Part shown: in pieces, positions 8,185 through 17,641 of the stretch
Layout: the number at the start of each line of letters is the position of its first letter
How positions within the stretch are numbered: position 1 is the stretch's first letter
DNA from: JAEUMW01 sp963734295
GTDB taxonomy: Bacteria > Pseudomonadota > Gammaproteobacteria > Burkholderiales > JAEUMW01
Direction: 5' to 3'
DNA length: 64,000 nt
NCBI GenBank assembly: GCA_963734295.1
Contig: CAVTGS010000027.1
Location: 62,001 to 126,000, forward strand
Translations under genes and position numbers: made by a program
The notes under the pieces: model-generated
What the model was told of the DNA's origin: nothing
Seen by the model: only the letters and a program-made list of their open reading frames with translations
The model's database searches: none

Positions 8185-8979
8185 ATGCACGTCCACGCGA
8201 ACGGCATCGACGTTCACTGCGAGATCGAGGGTGAAGGTCCTTGGGTCGTACTGAGTCACGCGCTCGCCTGCCATGTTCGCATGTGGGACGATCAGGTGGC
8301 GGTGCTCCGCGATCGTTTCCGGGTGCTGCGCTTCGATACTCGGGGTCATGGCAGCAGCAGCGTTCCGCCCGCGCCGTACCGCTTCGATCAACTGGTGCAG
8401 GATCTCGACGGTCTCTTCGACGCGCTCGGCATCGAGCAGGCGCACTTGGTCGGTATCTCCCTCGGCGGCATGGTGGCGCAGGAATTTGCGCTCGAGTATC
8501 CCCGGCGCCTCGCGAGCCTGGTGTTGTGCGACACCACCAGCAAGTACCCGGACGGCACCGACAGGATCTGGCAGGATCGTATCGCGGCCGTGCAGGCAGA
8601 GGGCATGACCCCCCTGGTCGAGGCCACGCTCGAGCGGTGGTTCACACCGCCCTTCCGCGCTGCGCGGCCGGACGTCATGGCAAGGATCGGGGCGATGATC
8701 CGGAATACCCCCGCCGAGGGATACATCGGCTGCGGTGCGGCAGTGCCCACCATCGATACGACCGCGCGCCTCGGCGCGATCGCGTGTCCGACGCTCGTCA
8801 TGGTCGGTGAGCACGATGCCGGGACGCCGCTCGCGATGGCAGAGACGATCCAGCGCGGCATTCCGGGCGCGGCGCTCGAAGTCATCGCATCGGCCTCGCA
8901 CCTTTGCAATGTCGAGCAGCCCGAAGCGTTCAACGCCGTTCTGCTCGACTTTCTTTCGCGCGTAACGAGCCATCGCTAG
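8185..8979 (+). CDS. alpha/beta hydrolase, 3-oxoadipate enol-lactonase (PcaD)-like
   Basis: 264-residue alpha/beta hydrolase. The nucleophile elbow is GISLGG (Ser near residue 94), the acid is probably the Asp of MVGEHDAGTP, and the catalytic His is in SASHLCNVEQPEAF. The pattern RFRVLRFDTRGHGSS and the HLCNVEQP ending are typical of PcaD-like enol-lactonases of the beta-ketoadipate pathway. No other pathway gene is nearby, so the substrate may differ. A GGAG seven bases before 8185 supports this start. Confidence 0.85.
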   Translation: MHVHANGIDVHCEIEGEGPWVVLSHALACHVRMWDDQVAVLRDRFRVLRFDTRGHGSSSVPPAPYRFDQLVQDLDGLFDALGIEQAHLVGISLGGMVAQEFALEYPRRLASLVLCDTTSKYPDGTDRIWQDRIAAVQAEGMTPLVEATLERWFTPPFRAARPDVMARIGAMIRNTPAEGYIGCGAAVPTIDTTARLGAIACPTLVMVGEHDAGTPLAMAETIQRGIPGAALEVIASASHLCNVEQPEAFNAVLLDFLSRVTSHR

Positions 8980-9238
8980 GGTTGGCGCAGCAGGACGGCA
9001 TGCGCAGCCTGCGCGCTCGCGTTCGGCACGACGTGCATCCGCTCTCGTCGCCCGGCCGTACCACTTGTCCGCCACGGTTTCGCCGCATGCGCCTTGAGGC
9101 ACGGCGATTGCTGAGCTAGGCGGGGTGCTCGCGGGTGAGATCGCGGCAGCTGCCTCTAGCAGGCGGCGCCCGGATCCAGTCCGACGCGCCGTTGACGCCG
9201 CCGCCTCATCCCGGCACCCACCCGTTACGTGTTCGGTC

Positions 9239-9472
9239 ATGGTCATCGTCTACAACAGCGAAAGTTTCTACGTCGTCGAGTACCCGTCGGAGCAGGGCTT
9301 CGAGGTCGTCGACAAACACGCGCGACGGGGTACCTACCTTACCGGTGACCTGGCGGAGCGCTTTCGCTGCAGCATGCAGAGCGTGATCGCAGTGAGCCCT
9401 TCCGAGGCGGACGTGGATGACTTCCTCGGCGAGCTCGAAGCGCTCATGACCCAGCGCGTGACGTTTCACTGA
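9239..9472 (+). CDS. DUF3567 family protein
   Basis: 77-residue protein beginning MVIVYNSESFYVVEY, with GFEVVDKHARRGTYL and a C-terminal SEADVDDFLGELEALMTQ. This matches DUF3567, a small family known almost only from Burkholderiales and relatives; its role is unknown. The open frame extends upstream, but the family start is at the ATG at 9239. It lies before the HtrA protease on the same strand with a gap of about 140 bases. Confidence 0.82.
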   Translation: MVIVYNSESFYVVEYPSEQGFEVVDKHARRGTYLTGDLAERFRCSMQSVIAVSPSEADVDDFLGELEALMTQRVTFH

Positions 9473-9614
9473 TCGCTCGCCCCGCTGCGACCGTCGGCGG
9501 CCCCCTTCGTCTCTTCCTGCCCCGCCGTGCCGCCGGAGTCGTCCGGCGAGGCGCTTGACGCTTGCTTCCTGCCCTCGAACAATTGCGGCTGGCTCGAATT
9601 CTCGTCTCGAACGC

Positions 9615-10985
9615 ATGAAGCTCGACATCCCGGTCGGCCTGCTTGGACTGATCCTCGTCGCCCTGATCTCGACCAGTGATTGCGCGATCGCGGTCGTACC
9701 CGTCGTGCCGAGCCGGGATGGCATGCCGACGCTCGCGCCGATGCTGGAGACCGTGACACCCGCGGTGGTGAACATCTCGGTGCTCTCCCGTTCGCCGGAG
9801 CGCGAGAACCCGCTCATGCAGGATCCTTTCTTCCGCCGCTTCTTCGACTTGCCGACGCGCCCGAAACCACAGCTCTCCGCGGGGTCCGGTGTCGTCGTGG
9901 ACGCCGAGCGCGGTTTCGTGCTGACCAACCACCACGTGGTGAAGAACGCGGAGGAGATCGTCGTCACCCTGAAGGACCGGCGCGAGTTCAAGGCGCGGCT
10001 GGTGGGATCGGACGCGGGCACCGACATCGCCCTGTTGAAGATCGATGCGCCGAACCTGAAAGCCGTGAAGTTCGGCGATTCCGACCGGTTGAGCGTCGGC
10101 GACTACGTGGTGGCGATCGGCAATCCGTTCGGTCTCGGGCAGACGGTTACCTCCGGCATCGTGAGCGCGCTCGGCCGCAGCGGGCTCGACATCGAAGGCT
10201 ACGAGGATTTTATCCAGACCGACGCGTCGATCAATCCCGGTAATTCCGGCGGCGCACTCGTCGACCTGAAGGGCGAGCTCGTCGGTATCAATACGGCGAT
10301 CATCGGGCCCGGGGGCGGCAACGTCGGCATCGGCTTCGCGGTCCCGAGCAACATGGTACGGGCGGTGATGACGCAGCTCGCCAGGTTCGGCGAGGTGCGC
10401 CGCGGCGTCTTCGGCGTCAGCAGCCAGGATCTGACCCCAGAGATGGCCCGAGCACTTAGAGTCAACGCCGCGCAGGGGGCGGCCGTCGTCGATGTCGCCC
10501 CCGGCTCTGCTGCGGACAAGGCAGGGCTGAAGCCCGCCGACGTGGTGGTCGCCGTCAACGGCCGCCCGGTCAAAGGCTCGCTCGATTTGCGCAATCAATT
10601 GGGTCTCGTCCCCGTGGGGGAGGCGGCCGAGCTCACGGTGCAGCGGGAGGGTCGCGAGCGGACCGTGAGAGCCGTGCTCGAGCCGGTGAAGCCCCGAGGC
10701 GGTCGCGGGGAGTCCGTGCCGGAACTCGCGGGCGCTGCCGTCGTCGATATCGACAGCGGGGGGCGCAACGGCCCGCGCACCGGGGGCGTCGGCGTGGTGA
10801 CGGTGGAATACGGGAGTGCCGCCTGGAACCATGGCCTGCGGCCCGGCGACGTGATCGTTGGCGTGAATCGCAGGAAGGTGGGCACGGTAAAGGAGTTCGT
10901 CTCCGCGCTGAAGGCGAGCGACAGATCGGCCACACTCAGCGTGGTGCGCGGTGACTTTCTGCTCACGTTGGCGCTCAGGCGGTGA
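9615..10985 (+). CDS. degQ: periplasmic serine protease, DegP/DegQ (HtrA) family
   Basis: 456-residue HtrA protease that degrades or refolds damaged envelope proteins. An N-terminal hydrophobic segment (VGLLGLILVALI) acts as signal or anchor. The trypsin-like triad is complete: His in LTNHHVV (about residue 105), Asp in GTDIALLKI (about 136), Ser in NPGNSGGAL (about 211). Two PDZ domains follow, the first after RRGVFGVSSQDLTPEMA and the second around AAWNHGLRPGDVIVGVN. The start at 9615 gives the normal length; degP versus degQ cannot be separated by eye, so the symbol is tentative. Confidence 0.9.
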   Translation: MKLDIPVGLLGLILVALISTSDCAIAVVPVVPSRDGMPTLAPMLETVTPAVVNISVLSRSPERENPLMQDPFFRRFFDLPTRPKPQLSAGSGVVVDAERGFVLTNHHVVKNAEEIVVTLKDRREFKARLVGSDAGTDIALLKIDAPNLKAVKFGDSDRLSVGDYVVAIGNPFGLGQTVTSGIVSALGRSGLDIEGYEDFIQTDASINPGNSGGALVDLKGELVGINTAIIGPGGGNVGIGFAVPSNMVRAVMTQLARFGEVRRGVFGVSSQDLTPEMARALRVNAAQGAAVVDVAPGSAADKAGLKPADVVVAVNGRPVKGSLDLRNQLGLVPVGEAAELTVQREGRERTVRAVLEPVKPRGGRGESVPELAGAAVVDIDSGGRNGPRTGGVGVVTVEYGSAAWNHGLRPGDVIVGVNRRKVGTVKEFVSALKASDRSATLSVVRGDFLLTLALRR

Positions 10986-10995
10986 GCACGTAATC

Positions 10996-12213
10996 ATGCC
11001 ACCGGCTCGCTGGAACCCGTCGATGTGCGCGGTGCTGCGATTCTTCTTCGTCGCGTTCGCGCTTGCGTTGTCGAGCCTCGCGTCATCGGTTCGTGCCGAA
11101 GCCCCAGTTGCCGGGACCAGTTATTTTCCTCCCCCCGGCCCGAGCAAGACGTGGGAGCGACGTCAGCCGGAGCAGGTGGGGCTCGATCCGGGTAAGCTCG
11201 AGGCGGCGGTCAAGTTTGCCCGCAAGAACGAGACACCCTGGCGCCGCGAACTCGCCGAGCAGCTCTTTCACGACAGCGTCCTGGAGCCTGCGGCGGCGGC
11301 TCCGCTCGGTCCTACCTTGGACCGCGGCGGCCCGAGCGGCGTCATCCTCCGCCACGGCTACGTGGTGGCGGAATGGGGCGATCCCGACCGGGTCGAGATG
11401 GCATTCAGCATCACGAAGAGTTATCTCTCTACGGTGGCGGGATTGGCGGTGGAGGCGGGTCTCATCATCGATCCGCGGGACCGCGTGGCCACGTATGTGC
11501 GCGAGAACTTCGAAAGCCGCCGCAATTTGCGCGTAACGTGGCAGCAGCTGCTGCAGCAAACGAGCGAGTGGCAGGGCGAGATGTGGAGCAAGCCGGATGC
11601 GGCGGATCGCCGCGCGGGTCGCGATCGCAGCCTGCAGGAGCCGGGGACGTTCTGGGAATACAACGACGTGCGCGTGAACGCGCTCGCCTTCGCGCTTACG
11701 CACGTGTGGAAGCGGTCATTGCCGGAGGTCCTGAAGGAATATGTCATGGATCCCATCGGGGCGTCCAATACGTGGCAATGGCACGGCTACCGCAATTCCT
11801 ACTTGAACATCGAGGGTCGCAACCTCGTGTCGGTGAGCGGCGGCGGACACTGGGGCGGCGGCCTGTGGGCGAGTGCCTGGGACCACGCGCGCTATGGCCA
11901 TCTTTTCCTGCGCCGGGGCGAGTGGGCCGGCAAGCGCCTCGTGTCCGAAGGCTGGGTGAGGCAAGCGCTCACGCCGGCGCCCTTGATGCCGAGTTATGGC
12001 TATCTGTGGTGGCTCAATACGGGTCGCCAACTCTACCCCGGGGCCTCGGCCGAGAGCTTCTTCGCCCAGGGTTCGGGCGGCAATGTGATCTGGATCGACC
12101 CGGCGAACGATCTGGTAGTCGTCGCACGGTGGTTGCGGCCCGACCGCTTCAATGACTTCTTCGCCGCGGTGACCGCGGCGGTCGATCGCAGCGGTGCGCG
12201 CGGGGCGCCTTGA
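10996..12213 (+). CDS. secreted serine hydrolase of the beta-lactamase (class C) fold
   Basis: 405-residue protein with an N-terminal signal peptide (LRFFFVAFALALSSLA, cleavage probably after VRAEA). The active-site SxxK is SITK in MAFSITKSYLS. The second motif region is FWEYNDVRVNALAF, where the usual YxN reads Y-N-D. The segment SYGYLWWLN and the GSGGNVIWIDPANDLVVVAR tail are typical of the beta-lactamase-related esterase/NylB-like group. It probably hydrolyses an ester or amide outside the cytoplasm. An alternative start is 11023, immediately before the hydrophobic stretch. It follows the HtrA gene by 10 bases and may be co-transcribed. Confidence 0.82.
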   Translation: MPPARWNPSMCAVLRFFFVAFALALSSLASSVRAEAPVAGTSYFPPPGPSKTWERRQPEQVGLDPGKLEAAVKFARKNETPWRRELAEQLFHDSVLEPAAAAPLGPTLDRGGPSGVILRHGYVVAEWGDPDRVEMAFSITKSYLSTVAGLAVEAGLIIDPRDRVATYVRENFESRRNLRVTWQQLLQQTSEWQGEMWSKPDAADRRAGRDRSLQEPGTFWEYNDVRVNALAFALTHVWKRSLPEVLKEYVMDPIGASNTWQWHGYRNSYLNIEGRNLVSVSGGGHWGGGLWASAWDHARYGHLFLRRGEWAGKRLVSEGWVRQALTPAPLMPSYGYLWWLNTGRQLYPGASAESFFAQGSGGNVIWIDPANDLVVVARWLRPDRFNDFFAAVTAAVDRSGARGAP

Positions 12214-12273
12214 AATGTCATGGGCGTGGTGGTCTGATAGGGGCTCGTGACTGGACACTGTAAGGGAGTCGGC

Positions 12274-12549
12274 ATGGCCACGATGATCCCCGAAACACCG
12301 CCCGACTACGATCGGACCCGCGTAATCGAGCGTCCCGATGGTTTCTACTGGCAGGACAAGGATACCGACCGCACCTACGGTCCCTTCGCTTCGCTGTGGG
12401 AGGCCATGGAAGACATGAGATACACCACCGATCCCGAATCCGACCCCGAGGAGGCTCTCGACGTGGCGGATGCGGAAATCGGCATCGCGTTGACGGACGA
12501 CGACGGATTCGGTGATGGGGAGGGCCCGATCGACTTCGATCGGCTTTGA
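12274..12549 (+). CDS. small acidic hypothetical protein
   Basis: 91-residue soluble protein with a compact core (VIERPDGFYWQDKDT, then YGPFASLWEAMEDM) and a very acidic C-terminal tail (ALTDDDGFGDGEGPIDFD). I do not recognise a named family. The start at 12274 is supported by AGGGAG just upstream, while an in-frame ATG at 12247 has no ribosome site. It ends 27 bases from the end of the convergent AsmA-like gene. Confidence 0.6.
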   Translation: MATMIPETPPDYDRTRVIERPDGFYWQDKDTDRTYGPFASLWEAMEDMRYTTDPESDPEEALDVADAEIGIALTDDDGFGDGEGPIDFDRL

Positions 12550-12575
12550 CCGTTGCTGTTGGGCGCCGCGCCCGG

Positions 12576-15500
12576 TCAGCGTGACGCCTTGAGCTGTGGA
12601 TCGGCCGGCTTGCCCGAGAGGGCGATGAGCGCGCGTATCGGATTCGGTTTCGCCGCCAGCTCGACGTTGAGGCGTCCTGCCAGCTCTCCCGACGGCGCCA
12701 TCTCGGTGTTCCCGCTCGCGCGAAGAATTCCCGAAGACAGGGCGAGCTGCCGATACTGGTAGCTCTTGCCGGAGACCTTGACCGTTCCCGAAAGCTCCGC
12801 GAACTGCGTCTTGCCGCCCCGCACCGGCGTGCCGGCAGCTGCCTGCTGGAGCGCGCGGGTGAGATCAACGTTTTCGAGCTCGCCGCGTTCGGCCTTGAAT
12901 CCTGCATCCACGACGCCGACGGGTTCGGCGAACAAGCGGTCGAAAGACGCCGCCTGCGCTGAGTAGCGTCCGTTCGCCGCGAGCTGGCCGGTTGCGCGAA
13001 ACTGGCTGGTGAACGCCTTCAGGGTCGTTGCCAGGTCGAGCTGGTGCGCGCTGAAGTCCCCCGCAAGCGTCCAGGGTCCGTTCCAGGCAACCGTCGCGTG
13101 ACCGGTCGCAGTGCCGCCGTAGAGGCGAGCGGTCACGTCGCTCAGTGTGATATCCGTGCCCTGCAGGACCGCCTTGCCGGCGATCTCGTCGAATTCGATG
13201 CCCGGGCCGAGCGGCGACTTCCAGCCGCGAGCCGCAAAGTCGGCTTCGAGGCGCTCCGGTTTGTTCCGGAGCTCGACCGTGACCTTGCCGTCCTCGCTGC
13301 GCAGCACCGCCTTGGCGAACGCTCCGGCTGCGTCGAGACTGATGTCGCCCGAGAAAGGCGGCACCGCGATCGCACCGCCGGCGAGCTTCACGTCACGGAG
13401 AACCACCTGCGCGACCCGCAGCGGCTTGCCGCTTTGCGGCTTGACCCAGGCCGGGATGCGGCGCAGCACGCTCTCCTCTGCAGTCACCGCGTTGAGCTCG
13501 AGACTCGACAGAATCTTTCGTTCGGAAAAGAGCGACGAGAGCTCGGGGACGGCACGAACGGAAGCGATCTTCACGTCCTGTTCCTTGCCGACCACCACAC
13601 CCTGGAGCTCGAAGTGCGGTGACGGGAAGAGGCCGGCGCGGACCGAGCCGATCTTCACCGGTTCGCCCACGGTACCGGACGCGAGCTGCTCCATGCCGGG
13701 GGCAAGACCGTTCCATGGCAGAACGTGGAGGAGCGCGATCGCCGCCACGACCGTCAGGGCGGCAGACACCGCGGCGGCCTTGCGCCATCGCGCCGGCTGT
13801 TTCGCGCCGCGCACCGTGTGCGTCGCCGCCACCTTGGCGGCTTCGCGCGCACGGGCCCTTTCTTCCACTGCCGCCCGCTTGCGCGCCTTCTCCTCTTCCT
13901 TCGCACGCTTTTTCTGCAGCTTCTCCTCGGTTTTCCGCTCTGCCTCCGCCTGTGCTCTGGCCGCCGCCTCCTCGCGGTCGCGGCGTTCGGCTTCCTCGCG
14001 CATACGCTGTTCTTGCTCCAAACGCGCCTGCCGCGCAGCCTCTTCGCGGAGGCGCTCTTCCTCTTCTTCCCGACGCCGGCGCGCGTCATCCTCCGCTCGC
14101 CTGCGCTCTTCCTCCTGCGCCATGCGCTCTGCCTCCTCGGCAGTCCTGCGCGCATTTTCCTCGGCCTCGCGTTCGAGACGCGCGGCCTCTGCGCGGGCTT
14201 CACGCTCCGCCTCGTCTTTCAGCTCGAGCTCGCGGGCGTGGCGCTCGGCCTCCAGCTTCAGCTTTTCTTCCTCTTCTGCTCGCAGTTCTCGTTCCCGCGC
14301 ATCCAGAGCGTCGAGATCGATCTCGAAGAAGGGCGCGACATCGCCGGCTTGCTGCACCGGGTCGCCTTCGGCGCTGCGAGCGGCATGCGTCGCGGCGGCC
14401 GCATCGGACGTGTCGAGACTCGCGACCTCCGGTGCTTCGTGCGCGTCGAGCACTGCAGGTGACTCGACGCTGGAACTCTCCTGATCGGGGGTTTCACGCG
14501 CATCTTCCGCAGCATCGCAGCGTCCGGTTTCTGCGACTGCCTCCGCCTCCCGCCTTCGGCCTTCCGCCTCGCGCTCGGCATCCTCGCGCTCCTTCCGCGC
14601 GCGCGCCGAGGCTTCCTCCTCGGCACGACGTTCGGCGTCTTCGCGAGCCTTGCGCTCGGCCGCCAGCGTCGCCTCCAGATCCTCGCGCATCCTGCGCTCG
14701 GCGGCTTCGCGCGCTTTATGTGCGGCCTCCTCGCGGGCCCGCTGTCCGGCTTCCTCCACGGCGCGACGCTCGGTGTCTTCCCGCGCCTTGCGGTCGGCCT
14801 CTTCCTGCGCCCGGCGCTCCGCTTCCTCGCGCTGGCGCAGATCGTGTTCCTCTTCCGCCCGGCGCTCGGCTTCTTCGCGTGCCCGGCGCTCGGCGGCGAG
14901 TGTCGATTCGAATGCTTCGCGCGCGCGCCGCTCGGATTCCTCGTGCGCCAGGCGTTCTGCCTCCTCGCGCGATTGGCGCTCGGATTCCTCCTGTGCCTGG
15001 CGCTCGACTGCCTCCCGCACCCGCTGCTCGGCTTCCTCTTTCGCTCTCTGTTCGGCCGCGAGTTGCGCTTCCAGCTCCTCGCGCGCCTTCCGCTCTGCCG
15101 AGAGCTTCGCCTCCATCTCTGCACGTGCTTTCTGCTCTGCCTCCTCGCGCGCGCGGCGTTCGGCTTCTTCCCGTGCGCGGCGTTCTTCGGCGAGCCTCGC
15201 CTCCAGTTCTTCCTTGGCCTTGCGTTCCGTCTCTTCCCGCGCTCGACGCTCGCCTTCCTTGTGCTGTCTCACCTCCTCGGCGAGCCTCGCCTCCGTCTCC
15301 TCACGCGCCTTTCGCTCTGCCTCCTCGCGCGCTCTCTGTTCGGCCGCCGCGCGGGACGCCTGTTCGGCTTCGAGGCGTGCCTCGAGTGCCTCGCGCGCTT
15401 GCCGTTCCTCTTCGGCGCGGCGTTCTGCCTCGGTTCTCGCCTTTCTCTCGGCCTCCGCCTTCATATGTGCTTCGAGGCGTGCGCGCGCGTCGGCCTTCGA

Positions 15501-16103
15501 CCGTGCCTCGGCCTCGGCTGCCATGCGTGCCCGCGCCTCGCTTTCGGCCCGTGCCTGCGCTTCGGCTCGCACGCGTGCTTCTTCATCGGCCCGTGCCTTG
15601 GCTTCTGCGGCGGCTTGCGCCTTCAGTGCTTCCTCGGCGATACGCCGCGCCTCGGACTCCGCGGCGGCGCGGGCCTGTGCCACTGCCGATGCGGTTTCCG
15701 GAGACGGTGTGGAGGGGTGAGGCAGCCGGAATCCGGGAGCGTGATCGGATCCCTCGTCAGTCTTCTCCTCGAGCGCGGTGCGGGTGATGGCGGAGAAATC
15801 GAGCTCATCGAGACCTTCGACGCTGACCGCCGGGAGTCGCCGCGGACGGCTGACCGGCGCGGGCGTGTCCTCGACCCCGGGGCCGGCAGCGAAAACCTTG
15901 ATGAAGCCTTCCTCCTCGAGACGCGAGATCGCCTGGCAGAATTTCGTTTCCGCGAGCTTGGATTCGCGCAGGAGCCGATCGAGCGTCGACTTGCCGTCGA
16001 CCAGCGCGAGTATGCTCAGGAGATTGCGCGGGAGTTTTGCAGCACGGGTCTTGACTTCGGTGATTCCCCGTGGCGTCTTGGTGAAGATGGCGTGAAGTTC
16101 CAT
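12576..16103 (-). CDS. winged-helix / long charged helix / AsmA-like membrane protein
   Basis: 1175-residue protein of unusual build. Residues about 1-75 (MELHAIFTKTPRGITEVKT..., KLPRNLLSILALVDGKSTLD, AISRLEEEGFIKVF) look like a small winged-helix domain. Residues about 135-525 and 600-765 are almost pure Ala/Glu/Arg/Lys in repeats of the type REEAERRA, forming a coiled coil or single alpha helix, broken by an acidic linker near 530-600. One membrane span (VSAALTVVAAIALLHVL) lies at about 775-795. Residues about 800-1175 resemble the AsmA/YhjG-like periplasmic domain (IGSVRAGLFPSPHFELQGV, RLYGGTATGHATVAWNG, FRATGQLAANGRYSAQAASF). AsmA proteins act in envelope lipid transport. The start at 16103 begins the folded domain; the frame continues upstream without similarity. 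Confidence 0.8.
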   Translation of the reverse strand: MELHAIFTKTPRGITEVKTRAAKLPRNLLSILALVDGKSTLDRLLRESKLAETKFCQAISRLEEEGFIKVFAAGPGVEDTPAPVSRPRRLPAVSVEGLDELDFSAITRTALEEKTDEGSDHAPGFRLPHPSTPSPETASAVAQARAAAESEARRIAEEALKAQAAAEAKARADEEARVRAEAQARAESEARARMAAEAEARSKADARARLEAHMKAEAERKARTEAERRAEEERQAREALEARLEAEQASRAAAEQRAREEAERKAREETEARLAEEVRQHKEGERRAREETERKAKEELEARLAEERRAREEAERRAREEAEQKARAEMEAKLSAERKAREELEAQLAAEQRAKEEAEQRVREAVERQAQEESERQSREEAERLAHEESERRAREAFESTLAAERRAREEAERRAEEEHDLRQREEAERRAQEEADRKAREDTERRAVEEAGQRAREEAAHKAREAAERRMREDLEATLAAERKAREDAERRAEEEASARARKEREDAEREAEGRRREAEAVAETGRCDAAEDARETPDQESSSVESPAVLDAHEAPEVASLDTSDAAAATHAARSAEGDPVQQAGDVAPFFEIDLDALDARERELRAEEEEKLKLEAERHARELELKDEAEREARAEAARLEREAEENARRTAEEAERMAQEEERRRAEDDARRRREEEEERLREEAARQARLEQEQRMREEAERRDREEAAARAQAEAERKTEEKLQKKRAKEEEKARKRAAVEERARAREAAKVAATHTVRGAKQPARWRKAAAVSAALTVVAAIALLHVLPWNGLAPGMEQLASGTVGEPVKIGSVRAGLFPSPHFELQGVVVGKEQDVKIASVRAVPELSSLFSERKILSSLELNAVTAEESVLRRIPAWVKPQSGKPLRVAQVVLRDVKLAGGAIAVPPFSGDISLDAAGAFAKAVLRSEDGKVTVELRNKPERLEADFAARGWKSPLGPGIEFDEIAGKAVLQGTDITLSDVTARLYGGTATGHATVAWNGPWTLAGDFSAHQLDLATTLKAFTSQFRATGQLAANGRYSAQAASFDRLFAEPVGVVDAGFKAERGELENVDLTRALQQAAAGTPVRGGKTQFAELSGTVKVSGKSYQYRQLALSSGILRASGNTEMAPSGELAGRLNVELAAKPNPIRALIALSGKPADPQLKASR

Positions 16104-16349
16104 GCCTGCGTCGCCTGGTTCGGTTTGGTCTTTCCGGATGGCCTCACCGCGAAAGGCGTCCCGGGATGCTTCGGTGCGTCCGGTGAGATTCGGTGTCGGG
16201 CGTTCCGGAACGCGCCGGATGCGGGTCTGTAGCGCGGCACGGGAGCGGAAGGGGCCCGCCATGTTTTCCCGCAGCGGAAAGGGGATCCAGCAAGTTTCCT
16301 GCCTTGCAGGCAAGGCAGGCGTAGCGTCAGAACGTCGAGCGGCCGGGAG

Positions 16350-17354
16350 CTACCGGACCGTGAGGACGATCTTCCCGACGTGGGCGCCGCTTTCCATGAG
16401 CGCGTGGCCGTCGGAAGCGCGGTCGAGGGGAAACACCGCGTGCACGACAGGGCGCATCTTGCCCGCCTCGATCAGCGGCCAGACCTTCTCGCGCAGGCTG
16501 CGGGCGATGTCTGCCTTGACCGCCGCGGAGCGTGCACGCAGGGTGGATCCAGTCAGCACGAGCCGGCGCATCATGATGTCGGCCAGGTTCACGGTGGCTT
16601 TGGCACCGCCCAGAAACGCGATCAGCACGAGGCGGCCGTCGCTGGCGAGCGCCTTCAACTCCCGCGGCACATAGTCGCCTCCGACCATGTCGAGGACAAC
16701 GTCCACACCCCTGCCTGCGGTGGCTTTCTTCACCACCTCCACGAAGTCCCCGGTCCGGTAGTTGATGGCCGCCTCCGCCCCCAGCTCGCGACACGCGGCG
16801 CATTTCTCGTCGCTACCTGCCGTGGCGAAGACGCGGTTGCCGAAGGCATGCACCATCTGGATGGCGGTGACGCCGATGCCGCTGGTGCCCCCCTGGACGA
16901 GGAAGGTCTCACCGGGCTTGAGCGCGCCCCGGTCGAAGACGTTGGTCCAGACGGTGAAGCAGGTTTCCGGCAGGGATGCGGCCTGCACGAAATCCAGGCC
17001 TTGCGGTACCGGCAGGCACTGGCCGGCGGGCACCACGCAATACTCCGCGTAGCCGCCGCCATTCGCGAGCGCGCATACGGCATCCCCGATGCCCCAGCCG
17101 GTCACGCCGTCGGCCACCGCTGCTATGCGGCCGGCCACCTCGAGACCTGGCAGATCGGAGGCGTCCGCTGGCGGCGGGTAGACACCCTGGCGCTGGAGCA
17201 CGTCGGGCCGATTGATGCCGGCTGCGAAAACCTCGATAAGGACTTCTCCGGGCGCCGGCCGGGGGGGCGCTCGACGGGTCGCCTGCAGGACTTCCGGACC
17301 GCCGGGGGCAGAGATTTCCACTGCGCGCATCGAGTCTGGGAGCGATGGAGTCAT
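16350..17354 (-). CDS. NAD(P)H quinone oxidoreductase, zinc-independent MDR family (PIG3-like)
   Basis: 334-residue medium-chain reductase. The GroES-like N-terminal half carries APGEVLIEVFAAGINRPDV, and the Rossmann half carries LVQGGTSGIGVTAIQ, the NADPH-binding motif of the quinone oxidoreductase subgroup. The structural zinc cysteines of alcohol dehydrogenases are absent, as expected for this group. The segment GINRPDVLQRQGVYPPP is typical of the TP53I3/PIG3-like branch that reduces quinones by one or two electrons. Start at 17354 or the Met eight residues later (17330). Confidence 0.9.
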   Translation of the reverse strand: MTPSLPDSMRAVEISAPGGPEVLQATRRAPPRPAPGEVLIEVFAAGINRPDVLQRQGVYPPPADASDLPGLEVAGRIAAVADGVTGWGIGDAVCALANGGGYAEYCVVPAGQCLPVPQGLDFVQAASLPETCFTVWTNVFDRGALKPGETFLVQGGTSGIGVTAIQMVHAFGNRVFATAGSDEKCAACRELGAEAAINYRTGDFVEVVKKATAGRGVDVVLDMVGGDYVPRELKALASDGRLVLIAFLGGAKATVNLADIMMRRLVLTGSTLRARSAAVKADIARSLREKVWPLIEAGKMRPVVHAVFPLDRASDGHALMESGAHVGKIVLTVR

Positions 17355-17476
17355 CGGACGGTCGCCTGCGAAGAAAGAATCGAGAAGCGGCCGATTGTAC
17401 TCCGCGACGCGGGGCTCCTCGGCGACGGGGCTTCGCCATCAGGCTCGTCTGGTCACGCCGTGCACAAAGGACCACA

Positions 17477-17641
17477 ATGGTCCACCCGAAGAAGCCGGCA
17501 CGCCCGCCGTCCTCCGTGAATCCGGATCGTCCCATGCTCGTGCTCGCTCATCGAGGTTGCCGCGATCGCATTCCCGAGAGCACCCCGCAAGCGTTCGAGG
17601 CTGCCGCCGCGCTCGGTGTCGACAGCATCGAGGAGCGCTGA
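17477..17641 (+). pseudogene. ugpQ: truncated glycerophosphodiester phosphodiesterase (ugpQ) N-terminus
   Basis: A 54-codon frame encoding the first part of a GDPD-family enzyme: MLVLAHRGCRDRIPESTPQAF then EAAAALGVDSIE, matching the conserved HRG, E-(N/S)-T-x-x-A-F and G-x-D-x-I-E elements. The protein then stops (ER, TGA) exactly where the catalytic D-V and the remaining ~180 residues should follow. The stop overlaps the ATG of glpK (TGATG). It looks like a deletion that removed the rest of ugpQ and any spacer, leaving only the N-terminus to couple into glpK. It cannot be active. Confidence 0.75.

Noticed and set aside
12550..12780. A possible terminator between the small acidic protein and the AsmA-like gene
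   Set aside because: No hairpin of useful length with a T-run is visible in the 27-base gap.
13860..15700. A long direct-repeat-like tract that could be a repeat array
   Set aside because: Unit length and spacing vary and the tract reads in frame as a charged helix in the AsmA-like protein, so it is coding repetition, not CRISPR or satellite DNA.
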